Under the pieces are notes generated by a model. The model worked only from the letters and a program-made list of their open reading frames with translations. It was not told where the DNA came from and did no database searches. The position numbers and the translations under genes were made by a program. From contig CAYMJV010000029.1 of the NCBI GenBank assembly GCA_964390545.1, positions 1-34,525 on the forward strand: a DNA stretch of 34,525 nucleotides, written 5' to 3'. Shown here one piece after another: positions 16,260 to 24,164 of this stretch (position 1 is its first letter; every line of letters starts with the position of its first letter). The stretch comes from CAYMJV01 sp964390545 (GTDB taxonomy: Bacteria; Desulfobacterota; BSN033; UBA1163).

Positions 16260-17423
16260 TCAACCTCCATTGACCTGGGTGATATTCACCCGATCACCGT
16301 CCTTGAGATTGAATCCGCCGCGAGTCACGACCTGTTCATCTGGAGCAAGTCCTGATCTGATCTCCACGAAATCTCCCGTGACGCTTCCCGTCTGGACCGT
16401 ACGCCGGTTCACAATCTCTCCATTGACGACGAACAGGTCCCCCTTCTTTTCAGCCACATCCCAGGTGAGAAGGCTGGCCCGTGGAACTTGGAGAATACCG
16501 GCTCGTTTTCCTGTGAGGATCCGGCCCTTCACGAAAAGTCCACCCTTTAACTGTCCTGACCTATTATCAACCTCGGCCACTACCTTGACCGAGCGGTCTG
16601 CTTCGTTCACCACAGGATTGATAAACATGACCTTGCCCGTAAAGGTATTTCCTGGAAGGGCATCCGTCGAAAAGGTGAGGGATTGGCCCGCACGAACCAT
16701 CCCCATCTCCCCGGAAGGAACAGTGATAGTGAGATCCAAAATCCGGGTATCGATGATCTTGAACATGATCTTTGGCGAGCCCATCTCTCCCACAAGATCC
16801 CCCACATTGACCCCCCGGAAAGAAACGACTCCTTCAATAGGTGAATAGATAATTGTCTTAGAAAGCCGAGTCTGGGTCTGTTGCAGGTCTTCTTCCGAGG
16901 CCCTCAATTGGGCCTTGGCTGAAGTAATTCTAGCAGCAGCTGCCTCTCTTTCCGTAAGACCATCGTCAAGATTTTGCTGTGTCACCAGCCCGAACTCCTT
17001 CAGTTTGATCAGACGGTTATATTCCCGTTCGGCCCGGTTCCCTGCCACCTCTGCTTGTAAGAGATTGGCTTTTGCCATCTCTACAGCAGCCTTGGCTTTC
17101 TGAAGGACAATCTCCATTTCGCGGGTATCAATCTTCGCCAGTGGGGTTCCTTTTTTTACTCTCACCCATTCTGTTACATAGACCTCTGTGACGATTCCGG
17201 CATATTCAGATTTGACATCAGCAGTGAACTTAGGAGAGAGCGAACCCACCACCTCAATGCCTTCGATGAGGTCTCTCGCTCCAACCTTCGTGACCTCTAC
17301 AGCCACAGGGGGACGACCTGTCGTTTTTGCGTCTGGATTTTCACTGCCCTCCTTGCCAGAACACCCTGAAAAGCCTATCCAGAGAGTAAGCAGTACTACC
17401 CAAAGCCCATACCTCCTGATCAT
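16260..17423 (-). CDS. RND periplasmic adaptor (membrane fusion) lipoprotein
   Basis: Links the RND pump to the outer membrane channel. The 387-residue protein begins MIRRYGLWVVLLTLWIGFSG followed by Cys 21, a lipoprotein signal peptide. It then shows a lipoyl-like half motif (KSEYAGIVTEVYVTEWVRVKKGTPLAKI), an alpha-helical hairpin (about 100-165), the matching half (YSPIEGVVSFRGVNVGDLV), a beta-barrel and a membrane-proximal domain ending with DGDRVN. The longer frame to 17573 overlaps tetR; ATG 17423 overlaps the tetR stop as ATGA, so translation is coupled to tetR. RND adaptor family membership is firm. Confidence 0.93.
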   Translation of the reverse strand: MIRRYGLWVVLLTLWIGFSGCSGKEGSENPDAKTTGRPPVAVEVTKVGARDLIEGIEVVGSLSPKFTADVKSEYAGIVTEVYVTEWVRVKKGTPLAKIDTREMEIVLQKAKAAVEMAKANLLQAEVAGNRAEREYNRLIKLKEFGLVTQQNLDDGLTEREAAAARITSAKAQLRASEEDLQQTQTRLSKTIIYSPIEGVVSFRGVNVGDLVGEMGSPKIMFKIIDTRILDLTITVPSGEMGMVRAGQSLTFSTDALPGNTFTGKVMFINPVVNEADRSVKVVAEVDNRSGQLKGGLFVKGRILTGKRAGILQVPRASLLTWDVAEKKGDLFVVNGEIVNRRTVQTGSVTGDFVEIRSGLAPDEQVVTRGGFNLKDGDRVNITQVNGG

Positions 17424-18055
17424 TTTCGTTTTTCCTCCTGTCTCGCTTTTTGTGCTGAGATCCCTTGGAGAATGAGTCTGAGAATCCGGACCAGTCTCTT
17501 CCTTTCCATTCCCATTTCCGGATGGCAAAGCCGAACCTCTATCGCCACGTTGACGGCGCCGATGATGGCCCACACCATATCATTCGCGTTTCCCATATGG
17601 AACTCTCCTTTGCGGATTCCTTCCTTGACGAGCCGCCTGGTGGTGTCTTGAAACTTCATGTGATAGGTGTCGAAATCGAAAAACGGGGCCCCTTGCGGTG
17701 GTCCATAGTAGATGGAGTACATCAGCCTTGCCACCTCTATATTCTCCATAAAAAGGGAGAATACCTGGCCGAAGAGGCTAAGTAGTCTTTCGATGACACC
17801 CCCCCGCAGCCCTCGGAAGCTGTCAAGGAGAGCATCAAACTTAGCAAAGGCTTCACGGATCAATTCGAGGTAAATCCCCTCTTTATTTCGGAAGTAGTAA
17901 TAGAGAACGGGTTTGGTCACTCCAGCTGCCCCCACGATCTCACGGACCGTCGTAGCGGTGTAACCTTTCTGGGTGAACAGTTGCGTGGCACAGGAAAGGA
18001 GCCGTTGACGGGCCGCCGTATCCGTCGATTTGGATATTTTCCTGACCTCGATCAT
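17420..18055 (-). CDS. TetR/AcrR-family repressor of the efflux operon
   Basis: The 211-residue regulator has the standard N-terminal helix-turn-helix: RLLSCATQLFTQKGYTATTVREI, then GAAGVTKPVLYYYFRNKEGIYLEL (about residues 19-66). The helical remainder would bind a ligand and dimerise; a TetR C-terminal domain is visible in outline only. It is the first gene of the operon and its stop overlaps the adaptor start. Two inverted repeats of the type expected for TetR proteins flank the promoter (18151-18215), so self-repression and control of the pump genes is the natural inference. The start has GGGAGGAAATT before it. Confidence 0.93.
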   Translation of the reverse strand: MIEVRKISKSTDTAARQRLLSCATQLFTQKGYTATTVREIVGAAGVTKPVLYYYFRNKEGIYLELIREAFAKFDALLDSFRGLRGGVIERLLSLFGQVFSLFMENIEVARLMYSIYYGPPQGAPFFDFDTYHMKFQDTTRRLVKEGIRKGEFHMGNANDMVWAIIGAVNVAIEVRLCHPEMGMERKRLVRILRLILQGISAQKARQEEKRK

Positions 18056-18116
18056 AATTTCCTCCCTTCCTTGCTATCCAAGAAAGTACGTTAGTCCCAC
18101 AGGGCTGAAATGGTGC

Positions 18117-18145
18117 AAAAAAGGGGCCAACGCTTCGAAGGCCCC
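18117..18145 (-). terminator. Terminator-shaped hairpin in the tetR leader
   Basis: On the minus strand GGGGCC (18145-18140) pairs with GGCCCC (18128-18123), with a palindromic TTCGAA in the loop, and six T residues follow (18122-18117). This is the shape of a Rho-independent terminator. It lies between the promoter (start point near 18158) and the tetR start at 18055, so it would act inside the leader as an attenuator, or only as an mRNA-stabilising hairpin. On the plus strand no T-tract follows it. Confidence 0.5.
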
Positions 18146-18150
18146 CGTAT

Positions 18151-18215
18151 CTTACCTACCGGTAAGTATAAAAAAACTCGTGAAACCTGTCAAGAAAAAT
18201 TTACCGAGCGGTAAA
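18151..18215 (-). promoter_or_regulatory. tetR-RND operon promoter with two TetR-type operators
   Basis: On the minus strand TTGACA (18193-18188), a 17-base spacer and TATACT (18170-18165) form a near-consensus sigma-70 promoter. Two perfect inverted repeats flank it: CTTACCTACCGGTAAG (18151-18166, overlapping the -10 and start region) and TTTACCGAGCGGTAAA (18200-18215, just upstream of the -35). They share TTACC-N4-GGTAA with centres 49 bp apart. The matching sequences and their placement support binding by the adjacent TetR protein. Confidence 0.75.
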
Positions 18216-18482
18216 TAAAAGCGAACAGCCGGTGCAGTGGGTCGATCACAGGAACATCTTCCCATCCTGTTGGAGACATCATCCCGCCTCTTTTTTCCAG
18301 ACGAAAGAGATAGACGGCATAAAGATTGCACTATTTAACCCTTGAAATTTGCCTGTAGATTTTGAAAGTCCTTTAAATTTAAAGGGTTTTCCAGTTGAGG
18401 GCAGTAATAGAATTTACATTTTTGTTGACATAAATTGACAAGTTATGGTAATTTTTTACCAATTTGCAGAATGAGGGGTGGA
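18216..18482. other. Non-coding gap upstream of the lytic transglycosylase
   Basis: Together with the operator region this gap spans 18056-18482 without a gene. Beyond the operators the sequence is AT-rich. TTGACA occurs twice (18425-18430 and 18435-18440). The first has TAATTT at 18-base spacing (18449-18454) and may be the promoter of the lytic transglycosylase. Nothing else with a clear structure is visible. Confidence 0.35.
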
Positions 18483-19076
18483 ATGAGAGGTATAATCGTC
18501 CTTCTTCTATTTTTTTGTCTTTTTTTCTTAACAGCTCCTTCTCAGGCCGGGATCTATCGGTATGAGGATGCGAATGGGGTGATCCATTTCACCAACTGTC
18601 CGAGAGATTCCAAATTTAAACTTTACATCAAAGAGAGCAAAGAAGATGTGGAGGGGGGAACTCCTCTTTCCATTCGTTATACAAAAGATTCAAGCCGGTT
18701 CGATCATTTGATATCTGAGTTTTCTGGAAAATATCAGGTCGATTTTGCATTAATCAAGGCAATGATTCGAGCAGAATCAGGATTTAACCCTTACGCTGTT
18801 TCCAGAAAGGGGGCGAAAGGGCTCATGCAATTAATGCCTGGGACTGCCCTTCGAATGAATGTCGTGGATGTCTACAACCCGAAAGAGAATATCGACGGCG
18901 GGGTGCGTTATGTAAAATACCTTCTCTCTCTTTTTAATAATGACCTTCGACTCTCCCTGGCCGCCTACAATGCAGGCGAGAACCTCGTCTCCGAGTTGCG
19001 AACGATCCCTCCGTACCGGGAAACGGTGGATTACATCAGAAGAGTTCAGAGTTATTATCAGTCCTACCAGCGTTGA
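18483..19076 (+). CDS. Lytic transglycosylase (SLT domain) with DUF4124-like start
   Basis: Cuts the glycan strands of peptidoglycan in the periplasm, leaving 1,6-anhydro ends. The 197-residue protein has a signal peptide (residues 1-22), a DUF4124-type segment (GIYRYEDANGVIHFTNCP) and a goose-type SLT domain. The latter shows ALIKAMIRAESGFNPYAVS with catalytic Glu 98, GLMQLMPGTA, NIDGGVRYVKYLL and LAAYNAGE. I chose ATG 18483 because GAGGGGTGG sits just upstream; ATG 18471 is possible. The two Cys-poor halves and short length fit MltC/Slt-like small enzymes of this phylum. Activity is expected since the core residues are present. Confidence 0.9.
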   Translation: MRGIIVLLLFFCLFFLTAPSQAGIYRYEDANGVIHFTNCPRDSKFKLYIKESKEDVEGGTPLSIRYTKDSSRFDHLISEFSGKYQVDFALIKAMIRAESGFNPYAVSRKGAKGLMQLMPGTALRMNVVDVYNPKENIDGGVRYVKYLLSLFNNDLRLSLAAYNAGENLVSELRTIPPYRETVDYIRRVQSYYQSYQR

Positions 19077-19081
19077 CGCCC

Positions 19082-19109
19082 GGTGGAGTGGAAATTCCCA
19101 CCCATTTTT
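19082..19109 (+). terminator. Weak terminator candidate after the transglycosylase
   Basis: GGTGG (19082-19086) can pair with CCACC (19098-19102), or GTGG (19088-19091) with CCAC (19098-19101), followed by CATTTTTA. The stem is short, so this is only a candidate for stopping transcription six bases after the gene ends. Confidence 0.3.
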
Positions 19110-19253
19110 AGATTTACAAATCACAAATTCCAAACTAAAATATTTTAGTAATTTTGTGTGGGTTATGCTATGGTTCGTTGAGACTCGGATTTAGGAAGGT
19201 GAACTCTAAATTCATAATTCATCATCCGTGATTTCTTAATTCAAAGCGTTTTC

Positions 19254-19817
19254 ATGGAAAAACTCAGTCGTCAGCAGATCTTAAACCTTCCAAACGGATT
19301 GACCATTATCCGGGTTCTTGCCATCCCCGTCATTCTTTTACTCCTTTTCTATTCTGGAAAGACCTATCAATGGGTGACGGCAATCTTTTTTTTATTAGTC
19401 GCGGTAACCGATACCATCGATGGATATTTAGCGAGACGCCGTGGGATGGTGACTACCCTTGGGAAATTCTTAGATCCCCTCGCTGACAAACTACTGGTTG
19501 TCACAGCTCTCATTGCTCTCATCCCCACAAGAGGGGTCCCATTCTGGACGGTTATTGTTATTGTGGGAAGGGAAATCGCAGTGACAGGACTAAGGGGGAT
19601 TGCTGTCTCTCAGGGGATTGTCATCCCTGCCAGTGCTTTTGGTAAGTATAAAACGGTCTTCGAAACGATCGCCATCTTTTTTCTCATCCTCAATGGAGAA
19701 TATTTCTTGATCAATTTTCATCCTGTTGGGATGGTTTTTCTCTGGATCGCCTTGCTCCTGGCAGTCTATTCAGGCGTTGACTACTTTAAGAGATTCCTAA
19801 AAGAAATTATCATATAA
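19254..19817 (+). CDS. pgsA: CDP-diacylglycerol-glycerol-3-phosphate 3-phosphatidyltransferase
   Basis: Makes phosphatidylglycerol phosphate from CDP-diacylglycerol and glycerol-3-phosphate in the inner membrane, the committed step to phosphatidylglycerol. The 187-residue protein has the usual length and the full CDP-alcohol phosphotransferase motif D56-G57-x2-A60-R61-x8-G70-x3-D74-x3-D78, plus Asp 53. About five or six membrane segments are visible. The N-terminal LNLPNGLTIIRVLAIP-like stretch (ILNLPNGLTIIRVL) is typical of PgsA. No clear ribosome binding site precedes ATG 19254. Confidence 0.93.
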   Translation: MEKLSRQQILNLPNGLTIIRVLAIPVILLLLFYSGKTYQWVTAIFFLLVAVTDTIDGYLARRRGMVTTLGKFLDPLADKLLVVTALIALIPTRGVPFWTVIVIVGREIAVTGLRGIAVSQGIVIPASAFGKYKTVFETIAIFFLILNGEYFLINFHPVGMVFLWIALLLAVYSGVDYFKRFLKEIII

Positions 19818-19819
19818 AT

Positions 19820-20022
19820 CCCCTCACGCTTCCCCTCTCTCCACAGAGACTGTGTCGTAACCCCCTTTTGTCATTGCGAGCGACCGAAGGGAGCGTGGCA
19901 ATCTTCTTATTTCCAGTGACTTGTGAGATTGGTTCGGTCGTCCCACTCCCTCGCAATGACTTTGTGACACGGCCTGATGGGCGAGAGGGATGCCTGCCTG
20001 CCGGTAGGCAGGGGGTGAGGGG
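19820..20022. repeat. Composite nested palindromic repeat (MITE-like)
   Basis: The outer arms CCCCTCACGCTTCCCCTCTC and GGGCGAGAGGGATG...GGGGTGAGGGG match the 50-bp palindrome at 7855-7904, but here the centre is opened by a second repeat. That repeat runs from about 19845 to 19978, with its own arms TGTGTCGT/TGTGACAC and GTCATTGCGAG/CTCGCAATGAC. The right outer arm is also split by the 20-bp unit at 19993-20012, an exact inverted copy of 7816-7835. So at least three repeat types are nested. No coding sequence fits; frames across this stretch are artefacts. Confidence 0.75.
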
Positions 20023-20063
20023 GGTTGACATCGCATCATAAATCTTGTAATTTGAGGGAAAAA

Positions 20064-20138
<75 letters not shown>

Positions 20139-20140
20139 AG

Positions 20141-20215
20141 GGCGGCATAGCCAAGTGGTAAGGCGACGGTCTGCAAAACCGTTATTCTCCGGTTCAAATC
20201 CGGATGCCGCCTCCA
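20141..20215 (+). tRNA. tRNA-Cys (GCA anticodon)
   Basis: Two bases after the tRNA-Gly. The acceptor stem GGCGGCA pairs with TGCCGCC, with an encoded CCA at 20213-20215. The anticodon arm ACGGT-CTGCAAA-ACCGT carries GCA, and the T arm has the GGTTCAAATCC loop. The pair is probably one transcript. The metabolic cluster begins 75 bases downstream, so the 3' end is a possible integration site. Confidence 0.97.
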
Positions 20216-20290
20216 ATTTTATCCCAGAAAAAATTAGAATACTTTATTAGACCTTCGATGCAAACATAAGGGTGAAGTGACATTGCTAGC

Positions 20291-21511
20291 CTAGTCGAAA
20301 ACGCCCTCACTCATAAGTTGGACAAACTCCTCATCGGACATCCCCAGAAGATCAGTACAGACATACTCATTGTGCTCACCTATACAAGGTGCAGGCATCT
20401 TAACCTGAAACGGGACCTTCGAGAGCCTAGTTAAGCCACCGAAATTGTATGCATGATGAAGTCCAATCTCGGGATGATTTACCTCCACATAGGCTTCGCG
20501 AAGTTGGAGTTGAGGGTCATCGAAGGTGCCTTCGGTATTCGATACCGTTCCGGCAGCTACGCCTCCAGCTTGCATCAGCTTCATCACTTCTTCTGCTGTG
20601 TGCCCGGTCGTCCACTCCTGAACCAGCCTATCGAGTTCCTCTTCGTTTTCCTTTCTGTCCTGCAGGGTGGCAAATTTCTCCTTTTTTGTCCAGTCGGGAT
20701 TGCCAATAACCCTGCGGAAGGCTTGCCACTCCTCGTCGCTGAACACAGCGATTGCGCACCAGCGGTCATTGCCCTGGCAGCGATAGACACCGTGGGGGGC
20801 GGCGATGGGGTCGCGATTGCCGTTTCTTCCCATCTCTCGCCTGTTTGATGCGTAATCGAGGATTGCCGGCGCAAACCAGTGCGCAGCCCCCTCATACTGT
20901 GACAGGTCGAGATGTTGACCCTTGCCGGTGCGACGCCGGTAGTTCAAAGCTGAAATAATCGTGGTGATTGCCAGCCAAACATTCATATAATCGGTGTTGG
21001 CGCCGGGAATTACCACCGGTATTCGATCGGGCCAGCCGGTAATCAAAGCGAAACCGGACATGGCCGTCAGCAAGGTACCAAAGCCTGGCAATGGCGCATA
21101 AGGTCCGTATTGCCCCATCATGCAGGTGCTGTAGTAAATGATATCGGGCTTAAACTTCTTCACGTCCTCATAGCCTAACCCCCATTTGGCCATGACTCCC
21201 GGGGTAAAGGACTGAGCGACCACATCAGCCCACCCGATGAGCTTACGAGCTACCTCCCTGCCTTTTGGGTGATTCAGGTCAAGACTAAGACCGTACTTAT
21301 TGATCTGTACCTGGTTATTAAGCCCACTGCGGTTTACACCTGGGATGCCATCTTTGTAAGGGCCTGAGCTTCTGACGGGGTCAGGCCTCTTGGCCGATTC
21401 AACGCGAACCACAGTTGCTCCGTAGGCAGCGAGGTATGTGCAAGGGAATGGGCCAACGGCGGCCCAAGCAAAGTCAGCCACCTTTACCCCTTCAAAGGGT
21501 TGTTTTGCCAT
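20291..21511 (-). CDS. Family III CoA-transferase, subunit A (CaiB/BaiF type)
   Basis: Family III enzymes move CoA between acids through an aspartyl-CoA intermediate. The 406-residue protein has full length, with VKVADFAWAAVGPF at the start, the GYEDVKKFKPDIIYYS stretch, GKGQHLDLSQYEG and a C-terminal IGEHNEYV. At the position of the catalytic Asp of formyl-CoA transferase (VSMQD) it has Glu 207 (SQYE), a variant I recall in many annotated members of the family. AAGGAG precedes the ATG. It follows a second CoA-transferase in the same direction after 33 bases, as in the bbsEF pair for benzylsuccinate. The family is firm; the CoA donor and acceptor are unknown. Confidence 0.9.
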   Translation of the reverse strand: MAKQPFEGVKVADFAWAAVGPFPCTYLAAYGATVVRVESAKRPDPVRSSGPYKDGIPGVNRSGLNNQVQINKYGLSLDLNHPKGREVARKLIGWADVVAQSFTPGVMAKWGLGYEDVKKFKPDIIYYSTCMMGQYGPYAPLPGFGTLLTAMSGFALITGWPDRIPVVIPGANTDYMNVWLAITTIISALNYRRRTGKGQHLDLSQYEGAAHWFAPAILDYASNRREMGRNGNRDPIAAPHGVYRCQGNDRWCAIAVFSDEEWQAFRRVIGNPDWTKKEKFATLQDRKENEEELDRLVQEWTTGHTAEEVMKLMQAGGVAAGTVSNTEGTFDDPQLQLREAYVEVNHPEIGLHHAYNFGGLTRLSKVPFQVKMPAPCIGEHNEYVCTDLLGMSDEEFVQLMSEGVFD

Positions 21512-21544
21512 TTTCTTCTCCTTTTGAACAGAATTCTTTGGAAC

Positions 21545-22807
21545 CTAGATAACCCCGGCCTGCTTCAGGGCAAGCATTTCCTTGCTGGTAAGGCCCAGTT
21601 CATTTATATAGATCTCTTCGTTATGCTCGCCGATAAGGGGTGCCCGTCGCCTGATAGCCACTGGGGTTTCGCTTAGCTTGATGAATGGGCCAGGGTAGGT
21701 CATCGTATCACCCAGCTCCGGGTGTTCAACCTCTGCCCAATATTCCCTGGCAGCGAGCTGGGGGCTCTCCAGTGTGTCCTTGGCACTCCCCAACGGGAAA
21801 AGCATGATATGCTTCTCTACTGCTCCTTCCAGCAGTTCTTTCTTGGTATGAAGTTTGCAGAATTTGGTTATCGGTTCTATTATTCCGTTCACATATTCCT
21901 GGTTAATCTTGGGATTCGCTAGGTCAAGTTGAAACCAATCAATACTCTTTAGAAAATCGGTAGCCAGCCCCTCGCTATCCATCCACATGACCAATTCTTG
22001 GTTACCACGAGCTCCCGTCGTACCCCCCCACAGTGTGAAATATACATAGCCATCCTGACACTCGTAGTGGGCAGGCATTGTGAAATGCGTTCCCGGCCGA
22101 TGGATACTAGAGCCTGCCCGCTCCTCATTTCTCCTAAGTAGATCCCAGGTGGGGGTGGGGGTCACCGCCTCAACGCACTGTACTTGCTGTGCGGCGACAT
22201 CGACATGCTGCCCCTCGCCGGTCATTTCCCGATAGTAAAGGGCCGTCATTGACCCACCCGCGGCCATGGCAGCAGCATGGAGATATACCTGAGGAAGACC
22301 GATCCGGACCGGGGCTCGGTCACGGTCCCCCGTAAGATAAAGATATCCGCTTAGAGCGGTAACAACGAGATCAGAGCCCTTGTAGTCTTTGTAAGGACCG
22401 CTCTGACCAAAAGGGGTAATTGAGGTGACGATGATCCCCGGGTTTATCTGGCTTAACGCCTCATAACCCAAACCGATTCTTTCGACATAACCGGGATCAA
22501 ACGACTCGATCACCCAATCGGCAGTCTTCACCAGTCTCTTGAATAGCTCCTGCCCATCAGCGGTCTCAATATTCAGAGTTATTCCCCTTTTATTGAAGTT
22601 ATAGGCAAACCAGTAGAGGCTCTTCTCCGGGTCAAGGATGTCATGGTAGAAGGGACCAAGCTTACGTCCTGGGTCACCCCCAGGCCTCTCAATCTTGATG
22701 ACATCAGCCCCAAGGTCACCCAAAATCCGACCACAGAAGAAACCCTTGTCGTCGGTCAAGTCCAGAGCACGGTAAGGTCCTAGCAAGCTATCAGGTTGGT
22801 CCCCCAT
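21545..22807 (-). CDS. Family III CoA-transferase, subunit B
   Basis: A second, divergent member of the CaiB/BaiF family (420 residues), first in the minus-strand pair. It shows LDLTDDKGFFCGRILGDLGA, DVIKIERPGGDPGR, FNKRGITLNI and GEGQHVDVAAQQ, and ends near PLIGEHNEEIY. At the catalytic Asp position it has Gln 208, so it may be a non-catalytic partner of the neighbouring subunit or use another residue. The start at 22807 has AAAGGAGG nine bases upstream, in contrast to the longer frame to 22864. A strong promoter with a palindrome lies at 22926-22968. Heteromeric assembly is inference by analogy with the two-subunit benzylsuccinate CoA-transferase. Confidence 0.88.
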   Translation of the reverse strand: MGDQPDSLLGPYRALDLTDDKGFFCGRILGDLGADVIKIERPGGDPGRKLGPFYHDILDPEKSLYWFAYNFNKRGITLNIETADGQELFKRLVKTADWVIESFDPGYVERIGLGYEALSQINPGIIVTSITPFGQSGPYKDYKGSDLVVTALSGYLYLTGDRDRAPVRIGLPQVYLHAAAMAAGGSMTALYYREMTGEGQHVDVAAQQVQCVEAVTPTPTWDLLRRNEERAGSSIHRPGTHFTMPAHYECQDGYVYFTLWGGTTGARGNQELVMWMDSEGLATDFLKSIDWFQLDLANPKINQEYVNGIIEPITKFCKLHTKKELLEGAVEKHIMLFPLGSAKDTLESPQLAAREYWAEVEHPELGDTMTYPGPFIKLSETPVAIRRRAPLIGEHNEEIYINELGLTSKEMLALKQAGVI

Positions 22808-22925
22808 ACTATTTGCCTCCTTTTTCCCTGCCTTCTCTTCAAAAAGCGTGTGTTCGTTTGTCAAGGGATTAACATCCTCCTGCTGGAGACAGCAGCATCC
22901 TTCACACTGGGCTAATTTTTCGGTG

Positions 22926-22968
22926 ATAATATTATACAGTTATCGAAGCTGTCAAGTACTTGTACTTG
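22926..22968 (-). promoter_or_regulatory. Promoter of the CoA-transferase pair with operator-like palindrome
   Basis: On the minus strand TTGACA (22955-22950) is followed after 18 bases by TATTAT (22931-22926). A perfect inverted repeat CAAGTACTTGTACTTG (22953-22968; 7-bp arms, 2-base centre) overlaps the -35 box. Binding there would block the promoter. The rest of the 302-base divergent gap (22808-23109) has no clear plus-strand promoter; TTGACA at 22987-22992 lacks a good -10. Confidence 0.65.
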
Positions 22969-23109
22969 GCTTTCGTATTTTTCCTATTGACATGTTGAGA
23001 ATAAAGTAGTAGTCAGTATGCTTAATTTCAATAAGGTCTGGTTGATGAAAGACGAAGTATGAGGGAGGCAAAGTCCATTAACAAGAATTTTATTTTTAGG
23101 AGGGACAAC

Positions 23110-24150
23110 ATGAAAAGAAAAGACCGATGGTATTTGGTTGCGGCGCTGCTGTGCATTTTAAGCTTGCTGATCGTCAGCAGTGCTGTGGCGCAGGAGAAGG
23201 AAGTGATTAACCTGAATTTAGGCTGCTGTGCACAGTTGCGGCGGGGAGAACTCGATGGTGACCATGCTTTTGAATTGCAGAGACTCATCGAGACCCATAC
23301 GAACGGAAGGGTAAAATTTAAGATGTTCGGTATAGGCGAGGTTCACAAGAACTTCGTCCAGCTGGCCCTCGCCACTCGGGCTGGTGAGTGGGATCTGTGT
23401 GTGAACCCACAGCCTTACTTTGGTATTGAAGCAGGGATATTTGGTGGGCTGATGATTCAAGTTGGCACTGACGAAATGACGCTGGGAGAAAGGCAACTAA
23501 AATGGTTTGCCGACCCGTCTGGAGGCGGCGTGTATAAGAGGATGATAAAGGAGAAAGGAGGAACGATTATATACAAGGGGTTTGCCATGCCCTTTGGCAC
23601 GTGGATTAATGCAAAAGCTGAGAGCCTGGCGGACTGGAAAAAACTAAAGTTACGGGCCGTCGCAGGGGCGAAAGAGTATCTGATGTACAGCCGATCACTA
23701 GGGGCGGTACCGGTGACCACAACCGCCGAAGAGGCCCCAATGGCTCTAAAGACTGGGGTGGTAGATGGTACGTCTACAGCATGGAACTTCTTCTATGATC
23801 AGTCGATGTATAGCTTAGCGCGGTTGTATTGGCCACGTAATTTGACGCCAAGCATTGTTGGTCATTATGGAATGATGAGCAACAAGACATGGGACAGGTT
23901 GCCGCCAGATATTCAAAAGGTCATACAGGAGAAGGTAACGCCGGAAATGGAGAAATATAGCTACGAGTATTACAAGAAGATGGTTTCAGAATATAGCAAG
24001 AAGATCGAATCCAAGACGACTGCTTACTACATTTCTGACCAGCGGATAAAGGAAATCAAAGAGGCGTTCAAGGTAGAACAATACCCTTACTATGCGTCGC
24101 TAAACCCCGAAATGTGGGAAGCGTGGAAGAAGGTTCTGGGAATACAATAA
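23110..24150 (+). CDS. TRAP transporter solute-binding protein (DctP family)
   Basis: Periplasmic receptor that binds a carboxylate and delivers it to the DctQM membrane part. The 346-residue protein has a signal peptide ending at VSSAVAQ (about residue 28), the DctP-like body, a carboxylate-binding Arg in LKLRAVAG, and the typical GVVDGTSTAWNFFYDQSMY stretch. AGGAGGGACAAC precedes ATG 23110, so the open frame to 23059 is not used. Downstream a stem-loop (24165-24198) separates it from dctQ. This is a family-level call; the ligand is unknown, but the context suggests an aromatic or alkyl-substituted organic acid. Confidence 0.92.
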   Translation: MKRKDRWYLVAALLCILSLLIVSSAVAQEKEVINLNLGCCAQLRRGELDGDHAFELQRLIETHTNGRVKFKMFGIGEVHKNFVQLALATRAGEWDLCVNPQPYFGIEAGIFGGLMIQVGTDEMTLGERQLKWFADPSGGGVYKRMIKEKGGTIIYKGFAMPFGTWINAKAESLADWKKLKLRAVAGAKEYLMYSRSLGAVPVTTTAEEAPMALKTGVVDGTSTAWNFFYDQSMYSLARLYWPRNLTPSIVGHYGMMSNKTWDRLPPDIQKVIQEKVTPEMEKYSYEYYKKMVSEYSKKIESKTTAYYISDQRIKEIKEAFKVEQYPYYASLNPEMWEAWKKVLGIQ

Positions 24151-24164
24151 AAGAACTCGTTGCG

